Shown here piece after piece: positions 45,562-54,935 of a stretch of 64,000 bases of DNA. Origin of the DNA: Flavobacteriales bacterium. GTDB lineage: Bacteria > Bacteroidota > Bacteroidia > Flavobacteriales > Flavobacteriaceae. Within the stretch, counting starts at the first letter, position 1. Each line of letters opens with the position of its first letter. The DNA is taken from NCBI GenBank assembly GCA_027061855.1, contig JAMOVT010000080.1, forward strand, positions 1 to 64,000, read 5' to 3'. Both the position numbers and the translations under genes were made by a program. Under the pieces are notes generated by a model that had not been told where the DNA came from, did not search any database, and saw only the letters and a program-made list of their open reading frames with translations.

Positions 45562-47391
45562 TTATTCTACGATTGAGTGCCAACCGATTTTTTTCATATT
45601 CCTGATAATTAATATAGCGGAAATAGCCGCAATAGCAAAAAACAAAAGGGATAAATTATACTGTTTAAAAATTAATTTTCCTATACCAAAAAGTGTCATA
45701 ATTACCATCATACTTCCCAAAAACCAATTGGCGAACATCAAAATAAAACCTTTGTCACTTTGTACTTCGGGTAATTGATCTGAAATACGCTTCCACCCGA
45801 TTCCTCCGGGATGAACTTTCCTGTAAAATTCAAAAAGTTTTTGGTCGGAAGTGGGTCGGGTGAAGAAAGTAATCAATAACCACCAGAAAGTTGACCAAGC
45901 GACAATACTCAACAATATATATGCATACTCATTCCCCAAATCCCATCCAAGCCCCCATTTTTTACTCAAAAGAAAAGGGAGCAAAAAATAGGGTGCAAGC
46001 ATAGCGGTTATTTCACTCCAAGCATTGACACGCCACCAAAACCAGCGTAGAATCAGCACTAAACCTATTCCGCCGCTGGCTACCAAAATAAATTGCCATG
46101 CTGCACTGATTTGTGTGATTTGGGTGGTAATCAAAAGAGCGATAAACATAAGTATGAAAGTTGTGATTCGGGAAACTTTTACATAGTATTTTTCACCGGC
46201 TCCCGGTTTTATAAAAGGGCGGAATAAATCATTGACAATATAAGAAGTTCCCCAAACGGTTTGTGAAGCGATGGTGGACATATAAGCGGCAAAAAAAGCC
46301 GCCAGCATCAAACCCAATAATCCGCTGGGAAGCAAATCGCGTATCAACATTACATAAGTAGCTCCTTTATCTTCAGCTTCCGGATACATTACCAAAGCAA
46401 CCATGGCAGCGAGAATCCAGGGCCATGGTCGAAGAGCATAATGAGCAATATTAAACCACAGTGTGGCAAATAATGAATGCTTTTCATCTTTGGCAGACAT
46501 CATTCTCTGGGCAATATAACCGCCTCCACCGGGTTCGGCTCCGGGATACCAACTGGCCCACCATTGCACTCCGAGATAAGTAAACAATGCAGTCAAGCTC
46601 AATTTTAAAACACCGTTTCCTGCTTGTGCCGTAGTGCCATCATCACTGCCGATATCGGGAATAAAATCGAAAATCCATTTTTGACTGCTTAAACTTTCTT
46701 TTAATCCGTCAATTCCTCCTATATGCTTTACCGCATAGTAAGCCAAAGCAATACTTCCAGTCATTGCCATTATAAACTGAAAACTGTCTGTTACCGAGAC
46801 ACCCATTAAACCCGAAAGAGAAGAATAAACGGCTACAAAAAACATCATCAAGCCTACATATAATAAATGAGCGGAAAAATGCACGCCCATTATATCAATC
46901 TCTTTAAGCCCGAAGAAAGTCAGGTCAGGAAACATAACCTGTAAAATTTTTACCATCGCCAGATTCACCCATGCAATTACAATGGCATTCATCAAAATCC
47001 CAATATACACTGCTCTAAATCCACGTAAAAATCGGGCAGGCTTCCCTTCATAACGTATATCTACAAACTCTGCATCGGTGAGAATATTTGCTCTACGCCA
47101 TAACCGGGCAAAGAAAAAGACCGTTAAAATGCCTCCGAAAACCATATTCCACCATAACCAATTTCCGGCAATACCGTTTTTTGAAACCAATTCGGTTACT
47201 GCCAAGGGAGTATCTGCTGCAAAAGTTGTGGCCACCATACTGGTTCCGGCAATCCACCAGGGCAAATTCCTACTACTGAGAAAAAAACTTCCGGTATCTT
47301 TTCCGGCTTTCTTTGAAAAATAAAAGGCAATGGCAAAGCTAAAAAGAAAATAGGCGATAATAATACCCCAATCGAGTGTAGAAACTTTCAT
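45562..47391 (-). CDS. Sodium:solute symporter family protein
   Basis: 609 residues with about 13-14 hydrophobic segments. N-terminal FLSSRNLPWWIAGTSMVATTFAADTP is typical of the SSF family (the conserved first helices with a sodium-site region), as are FVDIRYEGKPARFLRG, GVQWWASWYPGAEPGGGGYIAQRM and LAAFFAAYMSTIASQTVWG. Substrate cannot be told; flavobacterial relatives near sugar genes carry sugars, but no such genes are adjacent. Divergent from ftsE. Confidence 0.88.
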   Translation of the reverse strand: MKVSTLDWGIIIAYFLFSFAIAFYFSKKAGKDTGSFFLSSRNLPWWIAGTSMVATTFAADTPLAVTELVSKNGIAGNWLWWNMVFGGILTVFFFARLWRRANILTDAEFVDIRYEGKPARFLRGFRAVYIGILMNAIVIAWVNLAMVKILQVMFPDLTFFGLKEIDIMGVHFSAHLLYVGLMMFFVAVYSSLSGLMGVSVTDSFQFIMAMTGSIALAYYAVKHIGGIDGLKESLSSQKWIFDFIPDIGSDDGTTAQAGNGVLKLSLTALFTYLGVQWWASWYPGAEPGGGGYIAQRMMSAKDEKHSLFATLWFNIAHYALRPWPWILAAMVALVMYPEAEDKGATYVMLIRDLLPSGLLGLMLAAFFAAYMSTIASQTVWGTSYIVNDLFRPFIKPGAGEKYYVKVSRITTFILMFIALLITTQITQISAAWQFILVASGGIGLVLILRWFWWRVNAWSEITAMLAPYFLLPFLLSKKWGLGWDLGNEYAYILLSIVAWSTFWWLLITFFTRPTSDQKLFEFYRKVHPGGIGWKRISDQLPEVQSDKGFILMFANWFLGSMMVIMTLFGIGKLIFKQYNLSLLFFAIAAISAILIIRNMKKIGWHSIVE

Positions 47392-47470
47392 AAATATATT
47401 TTTATAAAAAAGTAAATTTAAGAAAAAACAACGAAATGAGGAGAATTCAGAAAAGTCTTCGTCAAAAAGT

Positions 47471-47502
47471 TTTGGCTTAAAGAATAAATTAAAGTATTTT
47501 TG
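47471..47502 (+). promoter_or_regulatory. Promoter of ftsE (TTTG-N20-TATTTTTG)
   Basis: -33 TTTG at 47471-47474 and -7 TATTTTTG at 47495-47502, 20 bases apart. The ATG of ftsE is 23 bases downstream. Confidence 0.75.
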
Positions 47503-47524
47503 TTTTTAATCAATTTCATCACTT

Positions 47525-48208
47525 ATGTCCGATAGCCTTGTAAAACTTGTTAATGCTGCCATATTACAAAAAGGAAAACCCATATTGACTGATGTAAACT
47601 TAGAAATTAATCAGGGAGATTTCTGTTACCTGATAGGTTCTACCGGTAGCGGAAAAAGCAGTTTGCTCAAAACTCTCTATGGCGAATTGCCACTGGTAAA
47701 AGGAAAGGGAGAAATTGTCGGATATGATTTGCGTAAATTGAAAAATAAAGAAATTCCTTTTTTAAGAAGAAAACTGGGAATTGTATTTCAAGATTTCAAA
47801 CTTTTAACTGACCGCTCTGTCTATGATAATTTGCTTTTTGTACTTAAAGCAACGGGATGGAAAGACAAAAAAGCGATGGATCATCGCATACGTGAAATAT
47901 TGGAAGAATTGGATCTTACCGACAAAATATATAGTTTTCCTTTTGAATTATCGGGCGGAGAACAACAACGGGTTTCCATTGCCCGTGCTTTACTAAATAA
48001 ACCCGAGCTAATCCTTGCCGACGAACCTACCGGAAATCTTGATCCGGAGACTTCCAATGAAATCATGAAAATTTTGCGTGAACTAAACGAGCAAGGACAA
48101 ACAGTAGTGATGGCCACACACGATTATGCTTTAATTTACCAATATCCTTCGACTACCTATAAATGTGAAGACGGAAAATTATTTGAAGTACAGTTTGAAA
48201 TCGATTGA
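47525..48208 (+). CDS. ftsE: Cell division ABC ATPase FtsE
   Basis: 227 residues. Walker [13 protein letters not shown], signature [15 protein letters not shown], Walker [18 protein letters not shown]-loop ATHDYAL. FtsE with FtsX regulates septal peptidoglycan hydrolysis; ftsX is not adjacent here, as is common in flavobacteria. The stop codon overlaps the start of the next gene (TGATG), coupling it to a glycosyltransferase. Confidence 0.88.
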   Translation: MSDSLVKLVNAAILQKGKPILTDVNLEINQGDFCYLIGSTGSGKSSLLKTLYGELPLVKGKGEIVGYDLRKLKNKEIPFLRRKLGIVFQDFKLLTDRSVYDNLLFVLKATGWKDKKAMDHRIREILEELDLTDKIYSFPFELSGGEQQRVSIARALLNKPELILADEPTGNLDPETSNEIMKILRELNEQGQTVVMATHDYALIYQYPSTTYKCEDGKLFEVQFEID

Positions 48209-49098
48209 TGCTCTCGGTTCTTATTCCTACATATAATTACAATGTTTATCCGCTTGTTAAAGAGATTCATAAACAACTTTCCAAACAAGGTATTGAATTT
48301 GAAATTCGTATATATGAAGATGGTTCGACTATACAAGGGGAGGTTCTCGATAGATTAAAAGAGCTTCCGGGAGTGATATATAATAAATTTAAGGAAAATA
48401 AAGGACGTACGTTTATCCGGCACTTATTGGCAGAAGATGCTGTGTATGAAAATTTGCTTTTTCTAGATGCCGATATGTTCCCCAAAGATCGTTTTTTTGC
48501 TTCAAAATTATTGAAAGAAATAGAAAAAAACACTTCCGATGTATATTTTGGGGGTGTTAACTTACCTCCTGTTCCTCCTTCCCCAAACAAAATTTTACGT
48601 TGGAAATATGGAAAAGAAAGAGAAGCTGTCCCGGTTGAAGAAAGAAAAAAAAGGCCCTATAAAAGCTTAATAAGCGGGGCTATTCTTATAAAAAAAGAAA
48701 AATTTTTGCCCGTATCCGAAGAACTGAAAAAATACAATCGTTACGGGATGGATATTTATTTTTCCTATTTACTCAAAAAAAATAATATAAAGGTTCACCA
48801 TTATAACAATCCCATTATGCATTTGGGACTGGAAGATAACCGGGTTTTTATAAAAAAAACGGAACAAGCTGTTGAAACGCTTCATTTTCTTATTTTAAAT
48901 CAACTGATTCCTGCGGATTACAGCCGCTTAGGAAAAACCTATATCAAAGTAAAAAAATGGAAGGTTTGTGGTTTATTGAAAGGTTTTTTCTCTATCGCCC
49001 GGTCGTTATGTTTGAAAAATTTGTATTCAACAAATCCTTCTTTGGCTATCTTTGATTTATACAAACTTTGCTACCTTTGTAAAATAAACTCTATATAA
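48208..49098 (+). CDS. Glycosyltransferase family 2 protein
   Basis: 296 residues from ATG 48208. GT-A fold with [26 protein letters not shown] and the metal-binding LFLDADMFPKDRF; a second conserved region is YGMDIYFSYLLKKNN. No membrane segments, so it acts at the cytosolic face on an unknown acceptor. Start overlaps the ftsE stop; the next glycosyltransferase gene starts directly after its stop. Confidence 0.88.
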   Translation: MLSVLIPTYNYNVYPLVKEIHKQLSKQGIEFEIRIYEDGSTIQGEVLDRLKELPGVIYNKFKENKGRTFIRHLLAEDAVYENLLFLDADMFPKDRFFASKLLKEIEKNTSDVYFGGVNLPPVPPSPNKILRWKYGKEREAVPVEERKKRPYKSLISGAILIKKEKFLPVSEELKKYNRYGMDIYFSYLLKKNNIKVHHYNNPIMHLGLEDNRVFIKKTEQAVETLHFLILNQLIPADYSRLGKTYIKVKKWKVCGLLKGFFSIARSLCLKNLYSTNPSLAIFDLYKLCYLCKINSI

Positions 49099-50022
49099 AT
49101 GCCTTTTTTTTCGGTAGTTATTCCTTTATATAATAAGCAACAATACATCCGAAATACTATTAAAAGTGTTTTAAAACAAGATGATAAGGACTTTGAAATC
49201 ATACTCATTGATGACGGTTCTACCGATAATTCTTTAAAACAAATAGAAGATATTTCCGATCCCCGTTTAAAAATTTTCCGTAGTCAAAACCAAGGAGTTT
49301 CGTCTGCGCGAAATTTAGGAATTCAAAAATCACAAGGAAAAATACTTGCTTTTTTGGATGCCGATGATTTTTGGTATCCTCAACATCTTTCGGAAATAAG
49401 AAGCCTTTATGAAAATTTTCCCGAAGCAAAGTTATACGCCACCGGTTATGAAATAGAATACCCCGAAGGCTTTACAAAAACTTTCGGACTACATCAAGCT
49501 AAAACCCGGAGGCTTTTTTTTCCTTTTTATAAATATACATCAGGTGCTCCCCTTTTTTATACCAGTAATTTTGCATTGCTTAAAGAAATTTTTGATAAAC
49601 AAGAAGCGTTTAAAACCCATATACATGCAGAAGATACCGAATTGTTCTTACGTCTAGGATATCTTTATCCCTTGGCATACAGCAGCCTGATTACTATGCG
49701 ACATACCGACTCTTCCCATAATTCTCTTTTTTCTTCTTACAAAACAGAAATGAAAGAAAAAATAACAGATGAATTACATTTATTTGAAGATAAAGATCTC
49801 CATTTAAAAAGAATATTGGATATAAATCGTTTTTCCTGGGTCATTGAATATAAGTTGCAAGGAAAAAAGGAAAAAGCCACAAAATTAAATAAAGAAATTT
49901 ATTACAAAAGCCTCTCTGTTTCACAAAATATTTTAAGATATCTTCCCGGCTTATTATTAAATGTCCTAAAAAAAACACAGAAAAAATTCAAAAAGAAACA
50001 TTGGTATGTCAGTCCTTATTGA
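49099..50022 (+). CDS. Glycosyltransferase family 2 protein
   Basis: 307 residues. GT2 motifs FFSVVIPLYNKQQYIRNTI, IILIDDGSTDNSL, NQGVSSARNLGI and AFLDADDFWYPQHL; later HAEDTELFLRLGYLYP with the ED motif of the catalytic base. The tail is strongly basic. Directly follows the previous glycosyltransferase, so the two probably build one surface glycan. It converges on wbqC. Confidence 0.92.
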   Translation: MPFFSVVIPLYNKQQYIRNTIKSVLKQDDKDFEIILIDDGSTDNSLKQIEDISDPRLKIFRSQNQGVSSARNLGIQKSQGKILAFLDADDFWYPQHLSEIRSLYENFPEAKLYATGYEIEYPEGFTKTFGLHQAKTRRLFFPFYKYTSGAPLFYTSNFALLKEIFDKQEAFKTHIHAEDTELFLRLGYLYPLAYSSLITMRHTDSSHNSLFSSYKTEMKEKITDELHLFEDKDLHLKRILDINRFSWVIEYKLQGKKEKATKLNKEIYYKSLSVSQNILRYLPGLLLNVLKKTQKKFKKKHWYVSPY

Positions 50023-50033
50023 GTTGAAGGCTA

Positions 50034-50678
50034 TTAAAATTCACTCTCGGTTATCTTATGTATTTGTTCCAAATAGTCTAGGGAATTAGGCCCTTCCATA
50101 AAAAGTAAATCCAGAAAACTAAGATTAGGAATAAAGGGAAATTTGTTTGAAAAAACTTGTGTATAAGCTGGAAATTTATTTGTAATTACGGGATCTTTTT
50201 TTGCTTCTTTTAAATTACGCAAATCACAAAAACTGGGATATTCTTTTTTATATTCCGTGGTTAAATCAAAATCTTTTTCAATTTCCAATAAATCCCATAA
50301 AGATTGAATAAGTTTTATATTGTAATCTACCAGTTTTTCTTCTTTTTGAAAAAACAGAGGCTTTATATCATCTTCATAAAATTCAAAATAAGGAGAGGTT
50401 CTATAGGCTGTTTCCAAGCTTCGCCAATGTAATTTTTGCCAATCAAAATCATAAGAAATTCTAACGTCTTTATAGTATTGTTTCCCATCGCTTTTGGTAT
50501 GTTTAACTGGCACACTCAAACTTTGCTTTCCGTTAGGACTCAAAATATGCATTCTTGTACGATAGGTTTGTTTTTCATAAAAATCATTCACTTCAAAAAC
50601 CAATTTATCCGTGAAAATCATTTTTGACATGGCCAAAATACCCGGAAAATAGGTCGGGTGAATAACTATCTTTTTCAT
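50034..50678 (-). CDS. WbqC-like family protein
   Basis: 214 residues. IHPTYFPGILAMSKMIFTD near the N-terminus (the family has PxYFPxxxyf), FYEKQTYRTRMHILSPNGKQ, LSVPVKHT and YKDVRISYDFDWQKLHWRSL are typical of WbqC-like proteins. Associated with surface polysaccharide clusters elsewhere; in flavobacteria regularly located after lepB, as here (12-base gap). No demonstrated activity. Confidence 0.88.
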   Translation of the reverse strand: MKKIVIHPTYFPGILAMSKMIFTDKLVFEVNDFYEKQTYRTRMHILSPNGKQSLSVPVKHTKSDGKQYYKDVRISYDFDWQKLHWRSLETAYRTSPYFEFYEDDIKPLFFQKEEKLVDYNIKLIQSLWDLLEIEKDFDLTTEYKKEYPSFCDLRNLKEAKKDPVITNKFPAYTQVFSNKFPFIPNLSFLDLLFMEGPNSLDYLEQIHKITESEF

Positions 50679-50690
50679 ATCTCTAACTTC

Positions 50691-52232
50691 TTATTCCGAT
50701 TTTTTCTTTTTACGATAAGCGGAGAAACCATAATATAAAGCAAGCAATACCAAAAACGGAATCAAATAGGAAACTCTTTCGCCTTCTCCGGATACTGTCG
50801 TGAAAACGCGATCCCAACGAACTCCTTCCGGACCTGAACTGTAAAAAATAAAGACCGGTTTCCCCACTACATGATCAAAAGGAACAAATCCCCAAAATCG
50901 TGAATCCTCTGAATTGCTTCGATTGTCACCCATCATAAAATAGTAGTCTTGTTTAAAGGTATAGTCTGTAACAGGTTTCCCGTCAAGCAAATATATATCT
51001 CCTTTTTTTTCTAATTTATGGTTGTGCACCTTATGGTATTTATCATGTTCATCATATTTCTCAATAATATCCTTGTATAAACGGTAATTTTTTTCATTTA
51101 ATTGGATTTTATCACCTTTTTTAGGAATATAAATGGGGCCGAAATTATTGATGTCCCAATCAGGATTTCCCCCATACATTTGACCTTTTCCTACATCCAA
51201 TAATTCCACTTTCTCTACATTGGAAAGATTTTGAACGGCTTTTAAGCCTTCATCGGTCAAGTTCATCCATACTATGCTAAGATCAGAATTTGCCTGTTCG
51301 ATTTTTACTCCGTAATTTTTCATCAATCGCATTAATGTTGTTCTGGTAAACGGCATATCAGGCTTAGTAGTTACTTGATAAACCCGTTGTATATAAGTCC
51401 TGTCAGGATATTGAGTAGGCTTGCCATTGATAAATATTTTTCCTTTTTTGATTTGCATCGTATCTCCCGGAACAGCCACACATCTTTTTACATAGTGAGA
51501 TTTTTTATCAATAGGTTTATATTGGGCGACATCTTTTTGAAAAAAATATTTTACCGTATCCGCAGGCCAATTGAAAACCACTATATCGTTCCGTTTCACT
51601 TTTTGAAGGCCGGGTAATCGCAAATAAGGCAATTGCGGGAATTTTAAATAAGAACGGGTTTTAAGTAAAGGCAATGTATCATGAACCATCGGTGTTGAGA
51701 TAGTAGTCATGGGAACTCTTGCTCCATAATGCATTTTGCTGACAAACAAATAATCTCCTATCAACAAGGTTTTTTCCAATGAACCGGTAGGAATCTTATA
51801 GGGTTGAATAAAAAAAGTATGCACAATGGTAGCTGCAATAATGGCAAATACCAAAGATCCTATAAGAGTATCTTTATCATTTTGATGATCCGGATTGTAG
51901 GGAAGTTTATCTGCCTCGGTATAATTTAGATAAGCGATATACAAACCTAAGGTGATTACTGCCAATATTTTGTCCTTAGTTGATTTTTTTCCGAATACAT
52001 TGAGTAGTTGCACCCATAAAGTCGGAATCATCAATAAATTAACAATAGGTATATAGGCAAAGATCATCCACCATACGGGCCGGTTTATTATTTTCATCAA
52101 TTCATATAAATTAAGAAAAGGAACAAAAGCTTTCCATGGCTCGATACCGGCACGTTTATAAAATTTCCATGTAGCTATGCCGTGTAAAAGGTTTAATACG
52201 ATAAAAACCAAAATCCATTGAGAAATATTCAT
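50691..52232 (-). CDS. lepB: Signal peptidase I, long Bacteroidota form
   Basis: 513 residues, much longer than typical LepB. Residues 1-100 are a membrane domain like DUF5684 (WKAFVPFLNLYELMKIINRP). The catalytic part starts near 120 with Ser in YKIPTGSLEKTL, Lys in SHYVKRCVAVPGD, and the box MMGDNRSNSEDSRFWGFVP near 440. A 130-residue insert lies between the catalytic lysine and that box. A C-terminal membrane anchor follows. It cleaves signal peptides at the inner membrane. Confidence 0.94.
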   Translation of the reverse strand: MNISQWILVFIVLNLLHGIATWKFYKRAGIEPWKAFVPFLNLYELMKIINRPVWWMIFAYIPIVNLLMIPTLWVQLLNVFGKKSTKDKILAVITLGLYIAYLNYTEADKLPYNPDHQNDKDTLIGSLVFAIIAATIVHTFFIQPYKIPTGSLEKTLLIGDYLFVSKMHYGARVPMTTISTPMVHDTLPLLKTRSYLKFPQLPYLRLPGLQKVKRNDIVVFNWPADTVKYFFQKDVAQYKPIDKKSHYVKRCVAVPGDTMQIKKGKIFINGKPTQYPDRTYIQRVYQVTTKPDMPFTRTTLMRLMKNYGVKIEQANSDLSIVWMNLTDEGLKAVQNLSNVEKVELLDVGKGQMYGGNPDWDINNFGPIYIPKKGDKIQLNEKNYRLYKDIIEKYDEHDKYHKVHNHKLEKKGDIYLLDGKPVTDYTFKQDYYFMMGDNRSNSEDSRFWGFVPFDHVVGKPVFIFYSSGPEGVRWDRVFTTVSGEGERVSYLIPFLVLLALYYGFSAYRKKKKSE

Positions 52233-52246
52233 ACTATTTTTTTTAT

Positions 52247-52278
52247 CAAATTTATTTTATTGAATGTATAATATACAA
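52247..52278 (-). promoter_or_regulatory. Promoter of lepB (TTG-N21-TAAATTTG)
   Basis: Minus-strand -7 TAAATTTG (52247-52254) with TTG at 52276-52278, 21 bases apart. The -7 box is only 14 bases from the lepB ATG, so the leader would be very short. Confidence 0.55.
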
Positions 52279-52298
52279 TTTTTAAAGTGTTTTTAACA

Positions 52299-52862
52299 TT
52301 AAAAACGATAATGCAAGCCCAGACCGGGTATCTTTTTCCTGTTATATGTAGGAATGCTTATGGTTTTTATACTCAAATTATCATTCACATTCCATTGTTT
52401 CAGATGTGCACTGACATTGGCATCGATTATATTGAGAAAATACGCTACAATAGTCAGCATCAATGAAGTTTCGCGTTGTTTTCTATAATATTCCTGTGCA
52501 TCAATCAAAACATCATCACTATATTGTGGAAATTCGTCCGGCAGTCCTTTTTTGCGATTGAAATAAGCATCTCTGTATTTGTTATATTCCTGCGTGTTTT
52601 GATTATAAAAATATAATCCTGCTCCAATAGTTCCCCACACAATAGGTACTTTCCAATATTGCTTGTTATAAATCTGGCCTAATCCGGGTAATACCGCCGA
52701 ATAAAATGCGGCTTTTGCAGGTGACAAAGGGTCTATTTCATTTTTGAATAATGATTTTCCGGTGATATGCAAACTATCCACAGATTTTGTTTTCTCTGCA
52801 CTTCCTTGGGCTTGTAAAAAGAATACCCAAATAAATAATACTATGAAAAAAGTTTTTTTTAT
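52299..52862 (-). CDS. DUF5683 family membrane protein, probable ATA start
   Basis: 187 residues if started at ATA 52862. That gives a textbook signal peptide (xKKTFFIVLFIWVFFLQAQG), then LSPAKAAFYSAVLPGLGQIYNKQYWKVPIVWGTIGA (here split: SPAKAAFYSAVLPG and QIYNKQYWKVPIV), the core of DUF5683. The first regular start is GTG 52781, which would delete the whole signal peptide. The ATA overlaps the parB stop (ATAA) exactly where the common ATGA overlap would be. No ATG, GTG or TTG exists between the upstream in-frame stop and 52781. Position after parA-parB matches other flavobacteria. Function unknown. Confidence 0.8.
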   Translation of the reverse strand: MKKTFFIVLFIWVFFLQAQGSAEKTKSVDSLHITGKSLFKNEIDPLSPAKAAFYSAVLPGLGQIYNKQYWKVPIVWGTIGAGLYFYNQNTQEYNKYRDAYFNRKKGLPDEFPQYSDDVLIDAQEYYRKQRETSLMLTIVAYFLNIIDANVSAHLKQWNVNDNLSIKTISIPTYNRKKIPGLGLHYRF

Positions 52863-53746
52863 TGGATTAAGTTTTTAATTTTTTCCAAATCTTCCATAGA
52901 AGAAAAAGGAATGGTTATTTTTCCTTTTCCGGAAGGACTGAGATTTAGTTTCACTTTTTTTCCGAATTTTTCTTTCAATTCCGACTCAAAATTTTTTAAT
53001 TCTTCGGGTAATTCCTTTTTGACAGGTTTAAGGTCCAAAATTTTCCCTTCCCTGAATTTTTTTACCAAATCTTCGGTTTGCCGGACAGACAAATGATCTT
53101 TAATGATTTTCTCATAAAAATCCAATTGCACTTTCGGATCTTCAATATTAATCAACGCACGACCATGTCCCATACTGATAAAACCGTCGCGAATACCGGT
53201 CTGAATGATAGGATCAAGTTTTAATAATCGCAGGTAATTGGTGATAGTAGAACGCTTCTTCCCTACTCTTTCACTCATTTGTTCTTGGGTAAGATTGAGC
53301 TGATCGATCATTGCTTGAAAGGACAAAGCAATTTCTATGGCATCCAGGTCTTCACGCTGTATATTTTCCACCAAAGCCATTTCAAGCATCTCGTTATCGT
53401 TAGCGAGACGGATGTAAGCGGGGATACTTTGCAGTCCGGCCAATTTAGAAGCACGCAAACGCCGTTCTCCTGAAATTAAATCAAATTTTCCTCCTTTGTT
53501 TTTACGTACGGTTATGGGCTGAATTACGCCCAATTCTTTGATGGAATTGGCCAATTCTTGCAAGGCTTCTTCGTCAAATTGAGTTCGAGGTTGGTGGGGA
53601 TTGGCAATTACCGCATCCACCGGAATTTCAATAATCGAGCCGATTACCTCCTTGGCTCCTTTGTCTTTGGCCGATTGTATTTCGTCGGAATTCAATAAGG
53701 CCGATAAGCCTCTTCCCAAACGTTGTTTTTTATTTGTCTTTGCCAT
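52859..53746 (-). CDS. parB: Chromosome partitioning protein ParB
   Basis: 295 residues. LGRGLSALL at the N-terminus, IPVDAVIANPHQPRTQFDEE, the CTPase/arginine motif ISGERRLRASKLAG, LVENIQREDLDAIEIA, then the helix-turn-helix MSERVGKKRSTITNYLRLL that binds parS, and a C-terminal dimerisation domain. Paired with parA 5 bases upstream. I could not see a parS site near by. Confidence 0.96.
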   Translation of the reverse strand: MAKTNKKQRLGRGLSALLNSDEIQSAKDKGAKEVIGSIIEIPVDAVIANPHQPRTQFDEEALQELANSIKELGVIQPITVRKNKGGKFDLISGERRLRASKLAGLQSIPAYIRLANDNEMLEMALVENIQREDLDAIEIALSFQAMIDQLNLTQEQMSERVGKKRSTITNYLRLLKLDPIIQTGIRDGFISMGHGRALINIEDPKVQLDFYEKIIKDHLSVRQTEDLVKKFREGKILDLKPVKKELPEELKNFESELKEKFGKKVKLNLSPSGKGKITIPFSSMEDLEKIKNLIQ

Positions 53747-53751
53747 AATAA

Positions 53752-54543
53752 TTATTCTTCCTTTGATTCAATATTTTCCTGCTCATTTTTTCTGATTAAT
53801 TCATCTGCTAAATTGAGATAATTAACCGCTCCTTTACTCGTCGCATCATAATCCAAAATACTTTCACCGAAACTCGGCGCTTCACTCAACCGGACATTTC
53901 TTTGAATAACAGTATCAAAAACCATATCGCCAAAATGGGTTTTTACCTCCTCAACCACTTGATTGGAAAGTTTTAAACGGGAATCATACATGGTGAGCAA
54001 TAATCCCTCAATATCCAAATCGGGATTGTGAATTTGCTGCACATTTTTTACGGTATTTAATAATTTTCCCAAACCTTCCAAGGCAAAATATTCGCATTGA
54101 ATCGGAATAATAACCGAATCGGCAGCAGTCAAAGCATTCAAAGTAATCAAACCCAGAGACGGAGCACAATCAATAATTACATAATCATAATCATTTTTTA
54201 TTTCTTTGATGGCGTCTTTAAGCATGAATTCACGATTGGGTTTATCTACCAACTCAATTTCCACTCCTACTAAATCGATATGAGAAGGAATAAGATCTAC
54301 ATTGGGGCTATTGGTCTTTATCAAAGTATCTTTGGCATCCGCTTCATGTTCCAATAATTCATAAGTTCCCATAGGGGCTTGCTCAATATCAATTCCTAAC
54401 CCTGACGAGGCGTTAGCCTGCGGATCGGCATCTATCAACAATACTTTTTTTTCCAATACTCCCAAGGCCGCAGCTAAATTAACGGCCGTTGTGGTTTTTC
54501 CCACTCCTCCTTTTTGATTGGCAATGGCTATTACTTTTCCCAT
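53752..54543 (-). CDS. parA: Chromosome partitioning ATPase ParA
   Basis: 263 residues. Deviant Walker A KGGVGKTTTAVNLAAAL, LLIDADPQANASSGLG, VIIDCAPSLGLITLNAL and FDTVIQRNVRLSEAPSFGE, all typical of Soj/ParA. Short chromosomal type without an N-terminal DNA-binding extension. First gene of the minus-strand group parA, parB, DUF5683, lepB, wbqC. Confidence 0.97.
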   Translation of the reverse strand: MGKVIAIANQKGGVGKTTTAVNLAAALGVLEKKVLLIDADPQANASSGLGIDIEQAPMGTYELLEHEADAKDTLIKTNSPNVDLIPSHIDLVGVEIELVDKPNREFMLKDAIKEIKNDYDYVIIDCAPSLGLITLNALTAADSVIIPIQCEYFALEGLGKLLNTVKNVQQIHNPDLDIEGLLLTMYDSRLKLSNQVVEEVKTHFGDMVFDTVIQRNVRLSEAPSFGESILDYDATSKGAVNYLNLADELIRKNEQENIESKEE

Positions 54544-54935
54544 TTGGTAGTCAAATTTTAGGTTGTAAAAATACGATTTTTTTATTTATCCGTCCGCAGC
54601 TTCCTCAAAATCTTATCAACATAAAAACCTTTTTATCACTTTTTTTATATCTAACGAATCAAGACTGACAAAATTACCTCCTTTTAAATCAGGTATTCAT
54701 TTAAATTAAAAAAATTAAAAAAAAATATTGCCGCTTAATTAAAAAATGTATTATTTCTCAGCCTTTAACAGATAAATTGTTTTATAAAAAAACATAGGTG
54801 TTATTTTCATAATAAGAAACAAGTATGGTATATTTTTTGATTTATATTACACTAATACCCTTTAAAATTTAACTTGAGTTTATAGGGGTATCTTGTATTT
54901 TTTATTAACTTTACAGATTGAAAATCCAATGTCTT
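54544..54935. other. Divergent intergenic region between parA and clpC
   Basis: 392 AT-rich bases with no ORF of note and no RNA gene recognised. It must carry both divergent promoters: TAACTTTA near 54904-54911 resembles a -7 element for clpC. No CIRCE heat-shock element, no parS-like palindrome and no clear DnaA box cluster were seen. Confidence 0.6.

Noticed and set aside
52299-52781. GTG start for the DUF5683 protein
   Set aside because: It would remove a complete signal peptide coded just upstream in the same frame; the ATA start at 52862 explains the sequence better.
52859-54935. parS site near parAB
   Set aside because: I looked for a TGTTTCACGTGAAACA-like palindrome in and around the genes and in the 54544-54935 gap and saw none.
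54544-54935. CIRCE heat-shock operator or origin of replication upstream of clpC
   Set aside because: No TTAGCACTC-N9-GAGTGCTAA element, and no cluster of DnaA boxes; the region is merely AT-rich.
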